A stretch of DNA of 64,000 nt from Sphingobacterium kitahiroshimense (GCF_025961315.1 NZ_JAOQNK010000001.1:5270001-5334000); one strand, 5' to 3'; shown: positions 24,893 to 34,228, numbered from the stretch's first letter. Translations and numbers: made by a program. The notes: generated from the sequence alone by a model not told the origin.

Positions 24893-25126
24893 TTAATTTT
24901 TGCTGATAGACCATTTGTTCTTTAATACGATAAAATAATAAGCAAAACTGCCTAATACCGGGATGCTAAGAATTATGAAAAACCAGAGAAGGCGGTGTAC
25001 GCCTGGTATTGTTCTATTTGTCGCGGCGTGAAATAAACAGTATAAATAAGCAAACAGCACCGGTAGGATGAATATACTAAGAGCAATTATCTCAGAAGTG
25101 CCAAGATTTATGAATAAGAGGTCCAT
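24893..25126 (-). CDS. small PLDc_N-like membrane protein
   Basis: A 77-residue protein with two hydrophobic spans (IIALSIFILPVLFAYLYCLFHA and LLWFFIILSIPVLGSFAYYFIV). Its layout, a span, a short loop and W-F-hydrophobic-P-hydrophobic-G-x-x-x-Y-hydrophobic, matches the PLDc_N domain found at the N-terminus of cardiolipin synthases and in stand-alone small proteins. As a free-standing copy it lacks the phospholipase HKD domains, so it is not an enzyme by itself. It converges with the transporter gene and lies alone; its role is unknown. Confidence 0.6.
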   Translation of the reverse strand: MDLLFINLGTSEIIALSIFILPVLFAYLYCLFHAATNRTIPGVHRLLWFFIILSIPVLGSFAYYFIVLKNKWSISKN

Positions 25127-25381
25127 ATATTTAAGTTTATATATTAATCATTTTGAAATTAATAGTTGAACTAATGTAGTGATTTTTAATGAATTGACAA
25201 AAAAGGCTGTCATAGTCTCTATAAGTTTTATCATTTAGGATAACTAAGGGTTGTGCCATAATGAAAATTATATAGTTTTTGTCCAATTATTATTACATTT
25301 GATAGGTGCCAATGTTCTATTGGTACTATATAATGACCTAATAAATAATTGATTGACCAATTTTAAAACGCTGGAAACCGT

Positions 25382-26629
25382 ATGCCCCATTTAAAAAAAT
25401 ATTTTTACTATACTGTGTTTGCCTTCTTTTTTTTAGGTATGGTTGTGCAAGCACAACAGTTAGCTAGAACTGCCGACCGTCACAATTATACTTCCGGTGC
25501 ATTGATTCAGGACAAGCTTCAGGTTAAGTGGCGTTTTCAAACCAAAGGGCAGGTTTATTCTTCTCCTGTTTTATATGCCGACAAAGTTATTATTGGATCC
25601 TGTGACAGTAATCTTTATGCTCTAAATAAAGCTGATGGAAGCGTACTTTGGAAATATAAGACAGGTGGAGAGGTATGGGCTACTGCGGCGGTGGATCAAC
25701 AGGTTGTTTATTTTTTAAGTGCTGATGGTCATTTTTATGCGCTAGATGTGCATACCGGAAAGCAATTGTGGACTTTTAAAACGGAAGGTGAAAAGACTTA
25801 TGATATCTGGGATTATTTTCAATCTTCGGCAGCTGTAGAGTCGGGAATCGTGTATTTTGGATCTGGAGATGGACATATTTATGCGCTTGATGCCAAAAAT
25901 GGAAAAGAAATCTGGAAATATAAAACAGCAGGTATTGTACATGCTTCGCCTACTGTGACAGCCAATGAAATCTTGATCGGTAGTTTTGATGGTTATTTTT
26001 ACTGTTTAGAGAAAAATGGTGATTTACGCTGGAAATTTAAAACGATTGGTGAGCACTATTTTCCGAAGGGGGAGGTGCAGTTTCATGCGGTTGCGGCGGA
26101 TAGTTCTATTTATTTTGGAGCCCGGGATTTTAATAGCTATGCTTTAAAAATTAAAGATGGTACTGGACATTGGGTTTATCATCAGCCCGGAAGCTGGATC
26201 AGTGTACCTAGTCTTGCTGGAAAGCAGCTGCTGCTGACCATGTCGGATTCTTATAGTGTGCTCGCTTTGGATAAGGTTTATGGAGGGAAACTTTATGAAC
26301 CACGAATTCCATTAAATACGTTTAGCAGTGCTTCGATCACAGATTCTGCGGCTTATTTTGGTGCGTTGGATGGTGTGCTTTATAAGTTAGATCTTTCGAA
26401 AGGTACGGTTTCAAGTGTTTTTCAAACGGCATCCAGTAAACTGAACCGGTCAAATTTTTTTGATGAAAAAGATAAGTTACGAACTGGACTGGATGAAAAA
26501 TATGCACATGATATCCATAAATTGTTTACGGGATACCTGCAGATGGGCAGTATTTTTTCTACGGTCTGGATCGATGGTCAATCATTGTATTTTGGTTCTA
26601 CAGATGGCGCTGTGTATGCACTTGAATAG
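25382..26629 (+). CDS. PQQ-like beta-propeller repeat protein
   Basis: A 415-residue exported protein: the signal peptide is MPHLKKYFYYTVFAFFFLGMVVQAQ, followed by at least seven PQQ-type blades, each with a strand ending in LYAL(D/N)...G...W(K/T)(Y/F)K(T). Examples are NLYALNKADGSVLWKYKT, FYALDVHTGKQLWTFKT and IYALDAKNGKEIWKYKT. The repeats form a propeller as in BamB or PQQ dehydrogenases, but no PQQ-enzyme catalytic residues or extra domains are seen. It is probably a periplasmic or surface scaffold. It is a single gene. A TACATTTG box at 25294-25301 may be its promoter, giving an 80-nt leader. Confidence 0.8.
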   Translation: MPHLKKYFYYTVFAFFFLGMVVQAQQLARTADRHNYTSGALIQDKLQVKWRFQTKGQVYSSPVLYADKVIIGSCDSNLYALNKADGSVLWKYKTGGEVWATAAVDQQVVYFLSADGHFYALDVHTGKQLWTFKTEGEKTYDIWDYFQSSAAVESGIVYFGSGDGHIYALDAKNGKEIWKYKTAGIVHASPTVTANEILIGSFDGYFYCLEKNGDLRWKFKTIGEHYFPKGEVQFHAVAADSSIYFGARDFNSYALKIKDGTGHWVYHQPGSWISVPSLAGKQLLLTMSDSYSVLALDKVYGGKLYEPRIPLNTFSSASITDSAAYFGALDGVLYKLDLSKGTVSSVFQTASSKLNRSNFFDEKDKLRTGLDEKYAHDIHKLFTGYLQMGSIFSTVWIDGQSLYFGSTDGAVYALE

Positions 26630-26752
26630 TTTTGTAAGATATGTGATTTGTTTTTAGAGAAACTATTATGCTCCTTGTTTGTTTAAAAATTGCGAGCAAT
26701 GATGTCTTGAAGGTTCTTGTTTGCTTTTATTATTGATTACAACAGAACAGGC

Positions 26753-27526
26753 ATGGATATTTCTAAATTATTTGATTTAAGCGGTAAAACGGCTATTATT
26801 ACTGGCGGAGCAGCAGGTATAGGCAGGGCTTGTTGCCAGATGCTGGCTGCTCATGGCGCGTATGTCGTGGTCGCCGATTATAACTTTTCTGCAGCGCAGC
26901 AAACAGCATCTGAAATTAATCAAGATGGTGGAAATGCACTAGCAATTGAATGTGATGTAACGAAGGATGAAGCGTTGGTTAATCTGGTAGATGCTACCGT
27001 TTCAAAGTATGGTGGAATACATATTTTAGTAAATAATGTGGGTGGAGGTGGAGCAGGGAAAGAAAGTCCTGATCAGATCGCTGTTTCACAATTTGCCAAG
27101 GTATTTGAAATGAATGTTTTTAGTATGTGGCGGCTATGTCAATTGGTAGCTCCCCATATGAAATCGGCAGGTTATGGGAGCATAATCAACATGTCATCTA
27201 TGGCTTCTATCAATACCAGTCCTGCAATTAGTGCTTACGCTTCTTCTAAGGCTGCGGTAAATCATATGACTAAAAATTTGGCATTCGATTACGGACCGGA
27301 AATCCGCGTGAATGCGGTGGGTCCTGGAGCGGTTCGAACGCATGCACTGAGTACAGTGCTGACGCCGGAAATAGAACGCAGTATGCTGAAGCATACACCC
27401 TTGCAACGCTTGGGGGAGCCAGAAGATATTGCTGGTGCGGTGCTTTATTTTGCGGCTCCGATTTCCAGCTGGACAAGCGGACAGGTACTATTTGTAAATG
27501 GGGGCGGGGTGCAGACCCTGGATTAG
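26753..27526 (+). CDS. SDR-family oxidoreductase, 7-alpha-hydroxysteroid-dehydrogenase-like
   Basis: A 257-residue short-chain dehydrogenase from ATG 26753; 12 more codons are open upstream but are AT-rich and unlike the family. The cofactor motif TGGAAGIG is near residues 15-22, LVNNVGGGG near 90, and the catalytic part reads MSSMASINTSPAISAYASSK with Ser, Tyr and Lys in place. LTPEIERSMLKHTPLQRLGEPEDIAGAVLYFAAPISSWTSGQVLFVNGGGVQ closely follows HdhA, the 7-alpha-hydroxysteroid dehydrogenase, and related FabG-like enzymes. The true substrate may be another secondary alcohol. The stop overlaps that of the convergent repressor gene. Confidence 0.85.
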   Translation: MDISKLFDLSGKTAIITGGAAGIGRACCQMLAAHGAYVVVADYNFSAAQQTASEINQDGGNALAIECDVTKDEALVNLVDATVSKYGGIHILVNNVGGGGAGKESPDQIAVSQFAKVFEMNVFSMWRLCQLVAPHMKSAGYGSIINMSSMASINTSPAISAYASSKAAVNHMTKNLAFDYGPEIRVNAVGPGAVRTHALSTVLTPEIERSMLKHTPLQRLGEPEDIAGAVLYFAAPISSWTSGQVLFVNGGGVQTLD

Positions 27527-28329
27527 GGTTTCTGAATAATCATTTTTTTTATGTCATCTAAACTTTGGAGTACTGTTGCAATAGTTGCTGTTGTTTCGGG
27601 CAATTCTGTTGTATGGTAACTATGAAACTCCCATATTTCTAAAATTTCTTCAAGTGGAACGGTATACAATTCGTAAATAGGATTTAAAGAACGACACTGT
27701 AATACTCCGTCTCGAAGCAGTGTGATGGCTTTGAATATAATATCCTGCCCCTTTAAGACTACAAGCGCGAGTGATTCGGGTTTTATTTGGCTCCAGTCTT
27801 CAATAAATTTTCCTGTTATATCCATATTTTGAGGAAAGGGCAACATGGAGTCTCCAACTACAGGAAAGGTACGATAGGTTCGGTGCTTAGAAAGATTGGG
27901 AATATGATATTTCGGTAGCTCTGAAATATAGTCCGGATCAGCATACCCTCCAGATACATAGCCAGCTCGTCCTATTATGGGCACATAGTCAACATGTTCC
28001 TGATCGGATTTGTCAACACTGATGGCCAGAACTCTAAGATTTCCGCCTTTGATATAAATATCGTTCCCAGCTTCTAGATCGCGAATCTTTAACTCACCTA
28101 GCTTACTGATGTCAACGGTCATTAAGGTATCTAAACTGATCTTAAAATAATTGGAGATGGATAACATAAAATGTGGTTCCATTGCTTTTGTTTTGCCAAT
28201 TTCAATAAGTGCAAGTTTTACCCGTGTTACATTGATGGCTTCGGAGAGTACTGCCTGACTGACTTTTTTACGCTCCCGGAGGAACTTTAGGTTATTGGTA
28301 AAAAATATTTTTGGTTCTTTATTTTCCAT
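27523..28329 (-). CDS. XRE-type repressor with LexA-like S24 peptidase domain
   Basis: A 268-residue repressor with an N-terminal helix-turn-helix (LKFLRERKKVSQAVLSEAINVTRVKLALIEIGKTKA, residues 13-48) and a C-terminal S24 self-cleavage domain. The catalytic Ser161 lies in VVGDSM and the general-base Lys200 in IIFKAITLL, 39 residues apart as in LexA and lambda CI. The predicted scissile bond is Ala122-Gly123 in IGRAGYVSG. It should bind operators as a dimer and be inactivated by autocleavage when stimulated by RecA, by analogy. It is divergent from a nuclease gene, and its own promoter carries two overlapping inverted repeats, indicating autoregulation. Confidence 0.88.
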   Translation of the reverse strand: MENKEPKIFFTNNLKFLRERKKVSQAVLSEAINVTRVKLALIEIGKTKAMEPHFMLSISNYFKISLDTLMTVDISKLGELKIRDLEAGNDIYIKGGNLRVLAISVDKSDQEHVDYVPIIGRAGYVSGGYADPDYISELPKYHIPNLSKHRTYRTFPVVGDSMLPFPQNMDITGKFIEDWSQIKPESLALVVLKGQDIIFKAITLLRDGVLQCRSLNPIYELYTVPLEEILEIWEFHSYHTTELPETTATIATVLQSLDDIKKMIIQKP

Positions 28330-28341
28330 TTGCTATTATTA

Positions 28342-28376
28342 GAAACATTGAATTGTTTCTATTGGAAACAAATGTA
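28342..28376 (-). promoter_or_regulatory. tandem operators abutting -7 box of the LexA-like gene
   Basis: GAAACA-N6-TGTTTC (28342-28359) overlaps TTGTTTC-TATTG-GAAACAA (28353-28371), and the minus-strand -7 box TACATTTG (28376-28369) touches the second repeat. A bound repressor would cover the promoter; the start would be near 28364, giving a 35-nt leader. Confidence 0.75.
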
Positions 28377-28540
28377 GTGTAAAGTATTGATTTTTTATAG
28401 GGCATTATGGTGACACCTGACGATTTGGATTTATTTTTGTAAATAGAAAAATTACGCAAAGTTGATCGGAAGTTAGTTAGTTCCTGTAAGATATAGAATA
28501 ATGAGTTGCAAACTTTGTTAAATTGATTGAGGTGAACAAG

Positions 28541-29980
28541 TTGAAAAACATAACGTATGCCATCGTGGATATTGAAACTACGGGTGGAAATGCCCGGGGC
28601 AGCCGTATGACAGAAATTGCGATTGTGATTCATGACGGAGAGAAAGTCATTGATCGATGGGAATCGTTGATTAATCCGGAACAGCATATTCCATTGGCTA
28701 TTTTTGCACTGACGGGAATTGATAACGAGCTGGTGGCAGATGCGCCTGTATTTGGTGATATTGCGCAAAAGGTTTTCGATATGCTGGATGGGCGTATTTT
28801 TGTTGCTCATAATGTCAACTTTGATTATTCATTTATTCGTCATCAACTGGAAGAACAGGGGTATAAATGGACGGCACGAAAACTATGTACAGTACGACTG
28901 AGCCGTAAAATAAAACCGGGTTTTCGATCTTACAGTTTAGGAAAGCTTTGCGACAGTTTAGCTATTCCTATTTCAAATCGTCATCGTGCCGGCGGAGATG
29001 CAGAAGCAACGGCCATATTGTTTTCTTCTTTACTGCAGTGGGATACTGAAGGTGTGGTGGATGAAATGCTGAAGAAAGCGGCTCCGGATCAACGACTCCC
29101 GCCTAATTTGGCACCAGAGGATTTTGAAGCCTTACCGCAGCATCCGGGCGTCTATTATTTTATGAACCAATACGGAAAGGTTATCTATGTTGGAAAAGCC
29201 ATAAACCTAAAGAAGCGTGTTGCATCTCATTTTACGGGACATAATATCAATAAACAAAGACAGCATTTTTTAAGGGAGATCTATCATATCACATTTGAGG
29301 TGTGCGCGACGGAACTCATGGCGCTATTACTGGAATGTACAGAAATAAAGAAACTATGGCCGGCCTATAATCGTGCATTGAAACGTTTTGAGCCTAAATT
29401 TGGTTTGTTTAAATATGAAGCACAGAATGGCTATCTGTATCTTGCGGTCGGTAAATTGAAAAAGCACTGTCAATGTATTCAGGTATTTAATCTGGAATAT
29501 GATGGGGTACAGGTCTTGCGGCAGTTGATGGTTAACTTTGAGCTCGATCATCGTATGTGTACATTTGGTGCTACAGAAATACCTTATGCAAGTAGGTGTT
29601 TTCCGGATGAACCGGATTTGCCGGAAGTTGAAAAACATAATGCGCAAGTGGAATTGGCTGTCGATCATCTTTTGGAGCAGCAACCTACCTTTGTAATCGT
29701 TGATAAAGGAAGAACACCAGATGAGAAAAGTTATGTCTGGGTAGAGCAAGGGAATTTTTATGCCATGGGCTATCTGGATGAATACGTACAATTCGAGTCG
29801 ATGGAAGATATCCGTTCTAGTTTACAGCGATATCCCGGCAATCACTACATGATACAACTGATCAATGCCTATATGACGAAGTATCCAAGAAAGGTAACTT
29901 ATCTGAACGATTGTCAGAAAGCTGTCGTATTACCTGAATTAACTGGAGATTCGGATGAAGAATCTTTGATCTTGTTTTAA
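28541..29980 (+). CDS. DnaQ-type exonuclease fused to GIY-YIG endonuclease
   Basis: A protein of about 480 residues. The start could be TTG 28523, GTG 28532 or TTG 28541; the last is chosen because GAGGTG lies 6 bp upstream. The N-terminal 170 residues are a DEDDh 3'-5' exonuclease: AIVDIETTGG (Asp, Glu), VAHNVNFDYSFI (Asp) and HRAGGDAEAT (His, Asp). Next is a GIY-YIG domain (HPGVYYFMNQYGKVIYVGKAINLKKRVASHF) as in UvrC and Cho, then a C-terminal region of about 190 residues with no named fold. The DnaQ plus UvrC-like arrangement is known in several phyla and is thought to act in nucleotide-excision repair. It is divergent from the LexA-like repressor, so damage control is likely. Confidence 0.85.
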   Translation: MKNITYAIVDIETTGGNARGSRMTEIAIVIHDGEKVIDRWESLINPEQHIPLAIFALTGIDNELVADAPVFGDIAQKVFDMLDGRIFVAHNVNFDYSFIRHQLEEQGYKWTARKLCTVRLSRKIKPGFRSYSLGKLCDSLAIPISNRHRAGGDAEATAILFSSLLQWDTEGVVDEMLKKAAPDQRLPPNLAPEDFEALPQHPGVYYFMNQYGKVIYVGKAINLKKRVASHFTGHNINKQRQHFLREIYHITFEVCATELMALLLECTEIKKLWPAYNRALKRFEPKFGLFKYEAQNGYLYLAVGKLKKHCQCIQVFNLEYDGVQVLRQLMVNFELDHRMCTFGATEIPYASRCFPDEPDLPEVEKHNAQVELAVDHLLEQQPTFVIVDKGRTPDEKSYVWVEQGNFYAMGYLDEYVQFESMEDIRSSLQRYPGNHYMIQLINAYMTKYPRKVTYLNDCQKAVVLPELTGDSDEESLILF

Positions 29981-30017
29981 GTATCCTTATTATTGAATTA
30001 AAATAAAAAATAAACGA

Positions 30018-30440
30018 ATGGAGTTTATACTTTCAAAAATAAATATTGTTGTTTTCTTGTTTCTTGCCGTGATGCATATGTATTGGGTATGCAATGGACA
30101 GTTAGGAATTGCGGCCACGATCCCGACAAAGTTGAATGGGAAGAGAGTTTTTACCCCCAGTCGGTTTGGAACCTTTATCGTCGCTGTTGGGTTGTTCCTG
30201 TTTGCGGTGCTCAATATGGTTTTTGATGGTCTTGTTCAGGTACCAATAGCACCCTCCTATGTTGTTTATGGTATGTGGACTATTGCTGTTATATTTCTAC
30301 TTCGATTTATAGGGGATTTTAAATACGTCGGCATTAGTAAAAGATTTCGAAAATCTGTTTTTGCTAAGAAAGACACTTATTTCTTTAATCCTTTATGCTT
30401 TTTTCTATTTGTTTCCCATATTTTGCTTGTCATTGACTAG
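30018..30440 (+). CDS. DUF3995-like membrane protein
   Basis: A 140-residue integral membrane protein with four predicted spans. The N-terminal HMYWVCNG fits the H-x-x-W feature of the DUF3995 family, followed by the loop KLNGKRVFTPSRFGTFIVAVGL. The C-terminal part (FLLRFIGDFKYVGISKRFRKSVFAKKDTYFFNPLCFFLFVSHILLVI) also matches that family. No biochemical role is known. It follows the nuclease gene by 37 bp and may be co-transcribed with it, but the pairing gives no clear hint. Confidence 0.65.
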   Translation: MEFILSKINIVVFLFLAVMHMYWVCNGQLGIAATIPTKLNGKRVFTPSRFGTFIVAVGLFLFAVLNMVFDGLVQVPIAPSYVVYGMWTIAVIFLLRFIGDFKYVGISKRFRKSVFAKKDTYFFNPLCFFLFVSHILLVID

Positions 30441-30557
30441 TACATGCTAGAAGTATTTGAGGTAAGGGATTCAATATTTGAGTAAAAGGGTTTGGGGATA
30501 CTTTTGCAACGATATAAGTAAAGTGTCTGTTAGAATAGGTGTAGTCATTTTTATAAG

Positions 30558-31082
30558 ATGAAAGTGGATATTAAAATTAAAATCGCATCCGGAGCGGATC
30601 TGGATGGAATACTTGCGTTACAATTTGAAAACCAGCCTGCACAAGGTGGTACATTGTCAGGTGGACTTGGACGGGAACAAATTGTAGCCATGATGCAAGA
30701 TATGCCTCAAGTAGTGGCTATCTCGGAAGATCAAGTTGTTGGATATTTATTATCTACATCTAAAATGGTCTATAAAAAGCATCCTGTACCGATTCTTGAT
30801 GCTATGTTTAGTGCTTACAGTGGCGCTTTAGATTCGTACGTGTATGGTCCAATTTGTGTAAATCAGGATCTGCGCGGAAAAGGGGTGTCACAATTGATGT
30901 TCAGCGAACTTATAAAGCAGGTGCCAAATCGAGAAGGGATTTTATTTATTAGAAGAGACAACATACCATCTTTACGTGCTCATGAAAAAATGGGTATTGC
31001 AAAAGTTGGCAGTTTTGTATTTAGGGATACCGTTTTTGACGTACTTGCTTATTTGCCTGCAGCAGATGAGGATAAAAAATAG
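30558..31082 (+). CDS. GNAT-family N-acetyltransferase
   Basis: A 174-residue acetyltransferase. The acetyl-CoA pyrophosphate loop is DLRGKGVSQLMFSELI, preceded by the beta strand SYVYGPICVNQDL, and followed by the C-terminal part EGILFIRRDNIPSLRAHEKMGIAKVGSFVFRDTVFDVLAY, where the bulge HEKMGI matches the usual H-x-k-x-GF of GNATs. The acceptor is unknown. It is a single-gene unit ending in a strong terminator that is also the boundary with the convergent MscS gene. Confidence 0.8.
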   Translation: MKVDIKIKIASGADLDGILALQFENQPAQGGTLSGGLGREQIVAMMQDMPQVVAISEDQVVGYLLSTSKMVYKKHPVPILDAMFSAYSGALDSYVYGPICVNQDLRGKGVSQLMFSELIKQVPNREGILFIRRDNIPSLRAHEKMGIAKVGSFVFRDTVFDVLAYLPAADEDKK

Positions 31083-31106
31083 AAGCTTAAGCTCAAAATA
31101 GATATT

Positions 31107-31148
31107 GATTGCGACCAACTCGGAGAAACCAAGTTGGTCGTAATTTTT
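31107..31148 (+). terminator. terminator between GNAT and MscS genes
   Basis: CGACCAACT (31112-31120) pairs with AGTTGGTCG (31132-31140), extended by three further AT pairs, and is followed by six T. Confidence 0.85.
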
Positions 31149-31177
31149 TGGTGTAATTAACGTGTTTTGACGTACTT

Positions 31178-32977
31178 TTAGATGTGATCTATTCCTGCTT
31201 TATATTGTGGAGTATGGTCCACTTTAGCGAAAATATGAGGGGCATTCATTTCAATGCCTGCGGCTAGAAAATCGTTCAGAATCAACTGAAAGATCTCGGA
31301 CTGTGCCAGTGCGATTTCAGCAGACTGCGAAATGTAAACATTTAGTTCATAGAGGACATAAAAGTCATCCAGTTTCTTCTGCAAGACAAAAGGTGCTGGT
31401 GTGGTATTGACCCGTGCTACCCGCGGAGGTATGTTTAAGAGCATTTCATGGATGCGTTCCCAAGGTTCTTCATAGCCTACTGTTAATTCGACCTGAAAAC
31501 AAATTCCCTGATCTGAAAAGGTGGAATAGTTCACGGTGTTACCTGACAAGATGGATGAATTAGGGATGGTTATCTCCTCATTTTTAATGGTCCTCAGTCT
31601 TGTTACAAGCGGTGATTTTTCAATCACGACGCCAGTTTTATCAGCTATCGTGATGCGGTCTCCGATTCGGAAAGGCCGCATATAGGTAATCACAAGGCCT
31701 GCAATAATGTTGGATATTGCTGAAGATGAACCTAATGAGAATAGCACCCCAATAAATACGGATATACCTTTGAAAATATCCGAGTTAGATCCTGGTAGAT
31801 AAGGGAATATCAGGACGAGTGTAAATGCTTGCAATAGAAAGCGGACAATGGTAAATGTCGGCATCGCAAATTCACGATGGAAACCATTCACTTCTAGTTT
31901 TCCTTTGTCAATCTCCGTAAAGATGTATTTTACCAATCGGACGGCATAACGCATTACAAATAGGATAACAAATACGGTGATGAGGTTGGGAATATAATCC
32001 CAGATCGCTAAAAATGCCTTTTTTAGAGGTTTGGTAAATAGGCCGATCAAACTATTGGCCCAACTTTGTGTAAAGGGGAAGACACTGAATACAATAGGCA
32101 ACATGATAAAGGCCATTAATATGATAAGTGCCCAGCGTAACATGTTGATGCTATTGATCAGGATGCGGGTTTTTTGAACGGAACTGACTAAAACATAATT
32201 CTTGATTTTAACATCTTTGATCAGCTGTGTGCGTTCGGTCATGATCCGCTGTACACTGTAATCTTTAATTTTATTGATCAATAGTATCAATAAGTAAAAA
32301 ACAATAAAGATGAGCGCGATAAGCCCGATGCGGATCAATAATTTTGAAATACTGTTTTCTTCTTTTTCTCGGTTAATGGTTTCCTGAATACTTTTTAGAT
32401 ATTGTTTTGCGATTTCTTCTTTACTTTTTCCTTCAAGCAGTGCGTCTAACTCAGTAACTGAAGTGATAATGAGGTCTTTATATACAATGTCTGAACTGAT
32501 TTCATTGTTTTCAATTTTGAAGGAATCGACCTTTACAAAATCATCTTCGTATAAGTTTTGAATGCGGGTGACGACATTGTCAGCTCGGTCTTTTGCTAAA
32601 GATGAACCGAGTTTATTGTATATGTAAAACAGCGTATCGTTAAATGGAGCGACAGCATAACGTTTGGTGTTTTTTTTGATTGAATCAACTTTTATTTTTA
32701 ACTGCTGATTTCGGATGATATTTTCTTCATCAAAGTTAGTGAGCTGTTGTTTTAGGTCTTCTTTCTTTGCGCTATTTTGTGTCTTTAGATTTGTGATTTC
32801 ATTTTGAAGCTTAACACGTTCTAAAGAGTCGTTAATCTGTTGCTGCCTGATCCCATTTAATAGGGAACTCAGTCCAAGTTCTTTTGTATTAACTGAATCT
32901 GTCTCCTGAGCCGGGAGCTGAAGGACGGCTGAAAAGCATAATAAAGCAGTAAGGAAACAAATGTAAAGTCTTTTCAT
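31178..32977 (-). CDS. MscS-family mechanosensitive ion channel
   Basis: A 599-residue channel with a signal peptide (MKRLYICFLTALLCFSAVLQLPAQ), then a large extracytoplasmic region with a coiled coil (residues about 40-95) and a second helical part, several membrane segments between about 210 and 370, and the conserved MscS core. The pore helix is in LGSSSAISNIIAGLVITYMRPFRIGDRITI, followed by the beta domain GVVIEKSPLVTRLRTIKNEEITIPNSSILSGNTVNYS. It opens under membrane tension to release solutes during hypo-osmotic shock. It is longer than E. coli MscS (286) because of the N-terminal region. It is a single-gene unit. Confidence 0.88.
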   Translation of the reverse strand: MKRLYICFLTALLCFSAVLQLPAQETDSVNTKELGLSSLLNGIRQQQINDSLERVKLQNEITNLKTQNSAKKEDLKQQLTNFDEENIIRNQQLKIKVDSIKKNTKRYAVAPFNDTLFYIYNKLGSSLAKDRADNVVTRIQNLYEDDFVKVDSFKIENNEISSDIVYKDLIITSVTELDALLEGKSKEEIAKQYLKSIQETINREKEENSISKLLIRIGLIALIFIVFYLLILLINKIKDYSVQRIMTERTQLIKDVKIKNYVLVSSVQKTRILINSINMLRWALIILMAFIMLPIVFSVFPFTQSWANSLIGLFTKPLKKAFLAIWDYIPNLITVFVILFVMRYAVRLVKYIFTEIDKGKLEVNGFHREFAMPTFTIVRFLLQAFTLVLIFPYLPGSNSDIFKGISVFIGVLFSLGSSSAISNIIAGLVITYMRPFRIGDRITIADKTGVVIEKSPLVTRLRTIKNEEITIPNSSILSGNTVNYSTFSDQGICFQVELTVGYEEPWERIHEMLLNIPPRVARVNTTPAPFVLQKKLDDFYVLYELNVYISQSAEIALAQSEIFQLILNDFLAAGIEMNAPHIFAKVDHTPQYKAGIDHI

Positions 32978-33222
32978 ATTGCAAGCTATTTTTTGATTCT
33001 AAGCCATATAACGAATGTACTTATAGTAGATTTAGTAGACCAAACATAGATAATTTTGCTTGTATTACACAATGCGGCTCTTAGATATTCTGCTATGAAA
33101 CGATACATTGTACGATCTGGGCATCTTTTCTTAAAAAAAGAAGCCCCAGAATATGATTAAGTTCCATGGGGCGTTCGGATTATTTGTTAATGATCATAGA
33201 AGCGAAATAAGTGATTTACCTT

Positions 33223-33693
33223 TTATGGAGTGGTGCTGGTCACTTTTTTTTGCCCTCTAAATTTTGAACGAATGACCTGATGATGGATGGTCATGAGGGT
33301 AAGAGTTGCTGTTACCAATACTGGTAATAGGGATAAATAAACCGTATAATAGATTTCTTCATCGAAACTATAGGTACTCCAGGAGGATTCTCGATCTACA
33401 AAAATACTGTAATTCCAAAAGAACCAAAAGCTGGTCAATAGCACGAATTCTACTGCGATTTGATATCGGTTTTTCTTGATCTTCGCTATTAAAAGAAATA
33501 GTAGGGTTAGGATAATGGCGTTGCATAAAGAAATCAAGCATGCATCGTATATGAAACTACAGTCTAGACAGCCACTTGATGTTTGATTTGCTAATTTTCC
33601 CATCGACCAATATGTTTGAATAAAAGTAAATGCAAATAGTGTCATCGCAACAAAAGCTGTACTGCTCAATAATTTAAGTTTACTTTTTTTCAT
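33223..33693 (-). CDS. hypothetical four-TM protein
   Basis: I do not recognise this 156-residue protein. It has four hydrophobic spans (at about 11-29, 50-68, 80-97 and 118-137), a CLDC motif in the first outer loop (SSGCLDCSFIYDACL) and a basic C-terminus. The two close Cys residues could form a disulphide or a metal/redox site. It lies 68 bp downstream of the YiaA-like gene on the same strand, with a terminator between, so it may be transcribed alone or by partial readthrough. Confidence 0.55.
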   Translation of the reverse strand: MKKSKLKLLSSTAFVAMTLFAFTFIQTYWSMGKLANQTSSGCLDCSFIYDACLISLCNAIILTLLFLLIAKIKKNRYQIAVEFVLLTSFWFFWNYSIFVDRESSWSTYSFDEEIYYTVYLSLLPVLVTATLTLMTIHHQVIRSKFRGQKKVTSTTP

Positions 33694-33713
33694 TTATCAG
33701 TATTTATTAAATA

Positions 33714-33749
33714 AACCCGCAGGCTTGCTGTGCAAGTCACTGCGGGTGG
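33714..33749 (-). terminator. terminator after YiaA-like gene
   Basis: ACCCGCAG and CTGCGGGT flank an inner CTTG/CAAG helix (33714-33747), and the minus strand then reads TTTATTTAATAAAT. It lies a few bases past the YiaA-like stop. Confidence 0.65.
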
Positions 33750-33760
33750 CAACCGCTAAG

Positions 33761-34228
33761 TTACAATTCGTTTTCCTCAAACATCTTGGCGTCGCGGGTA
33801 TTTTTTTGTACAGCGATGGCTGAAAATATACTTAAGCAGAATGACATGGCATAAAATCCTTTTTCACTAAGCAGCAGATCGGCGTTCCAGAGCCCTACGG
33901 TAAGCAGTACCATTGCAGCAATTGTTGCAAACCAGCTAAGGCCATAATAAAGATCGGTTACGGCAATGCCTTCTGCTCTGTCTCGAACACTTTTCTGTAC
34001 GGAGATTACGGCAAATAAACCGAATAATAGGATCGTGAAATAATATCCTTTTTCATTGAGCTCCATGGTAGCGTTCCAAAGCCCGATGCAGTATCCCATG
34101 GAGCCGGTTAGTAAAGCAAACCAGGATGCGCCGATGAATGCACCTGTGGGTTTAAATGGATTTTTTGTTTTTTCTTCGTTTTTTGTAAGTGGAGTGTTCT
34201 CCTCTGTTTTGTGTTTTAGCGGTTCCAT
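33761..34228 (-). CDS. YiaA/YiaB-like inner-membrane protein
   Basis: A 155-residue membrane protein made of two related halves, each with a pair of spans: SWFALLTGSMGYCIGLWNATMELNEKGYYFTILLFGLFAVISVQKSVRD and SWFATIAAMVLLTVGLWNADLLLSEKGFYAMSFCLSIFSAIAVQKNTRD. This duplicated signature (SWxxx...GLWNA...L.EKGfY...F..i.VQK..RD) is the YiaA/YiaB domain. The function in E. coli is unknown, so no role is claimed. A hydrophilic Thr/Lys-rich N-terminus of about 28 residues precedes the first span. The upstream region has no clear -7 box. Confidence 0.85.
   Translation of the reverse strand: MEPLKHKTEENTPLTKNEEKTKNPFKPTGAFIGASWFALLTGSMGYCIGLWNATMELNEKGYYFTILLFGLFAVISVQKSVRDRAEGIAVTDLYYGLSWFATIAAMVLLTVGLWNADLLLSEKGFYAMSFCLSIFSAIAVQKNTRDAKMFEENEL

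Noticed and set aside
28319..28810. 163-residue minus-strand ORF overlapping the exonuclease start and repressor promoter
   Set aside because: Covers the exonuclease motif region and the operator; no protein-like pattern.
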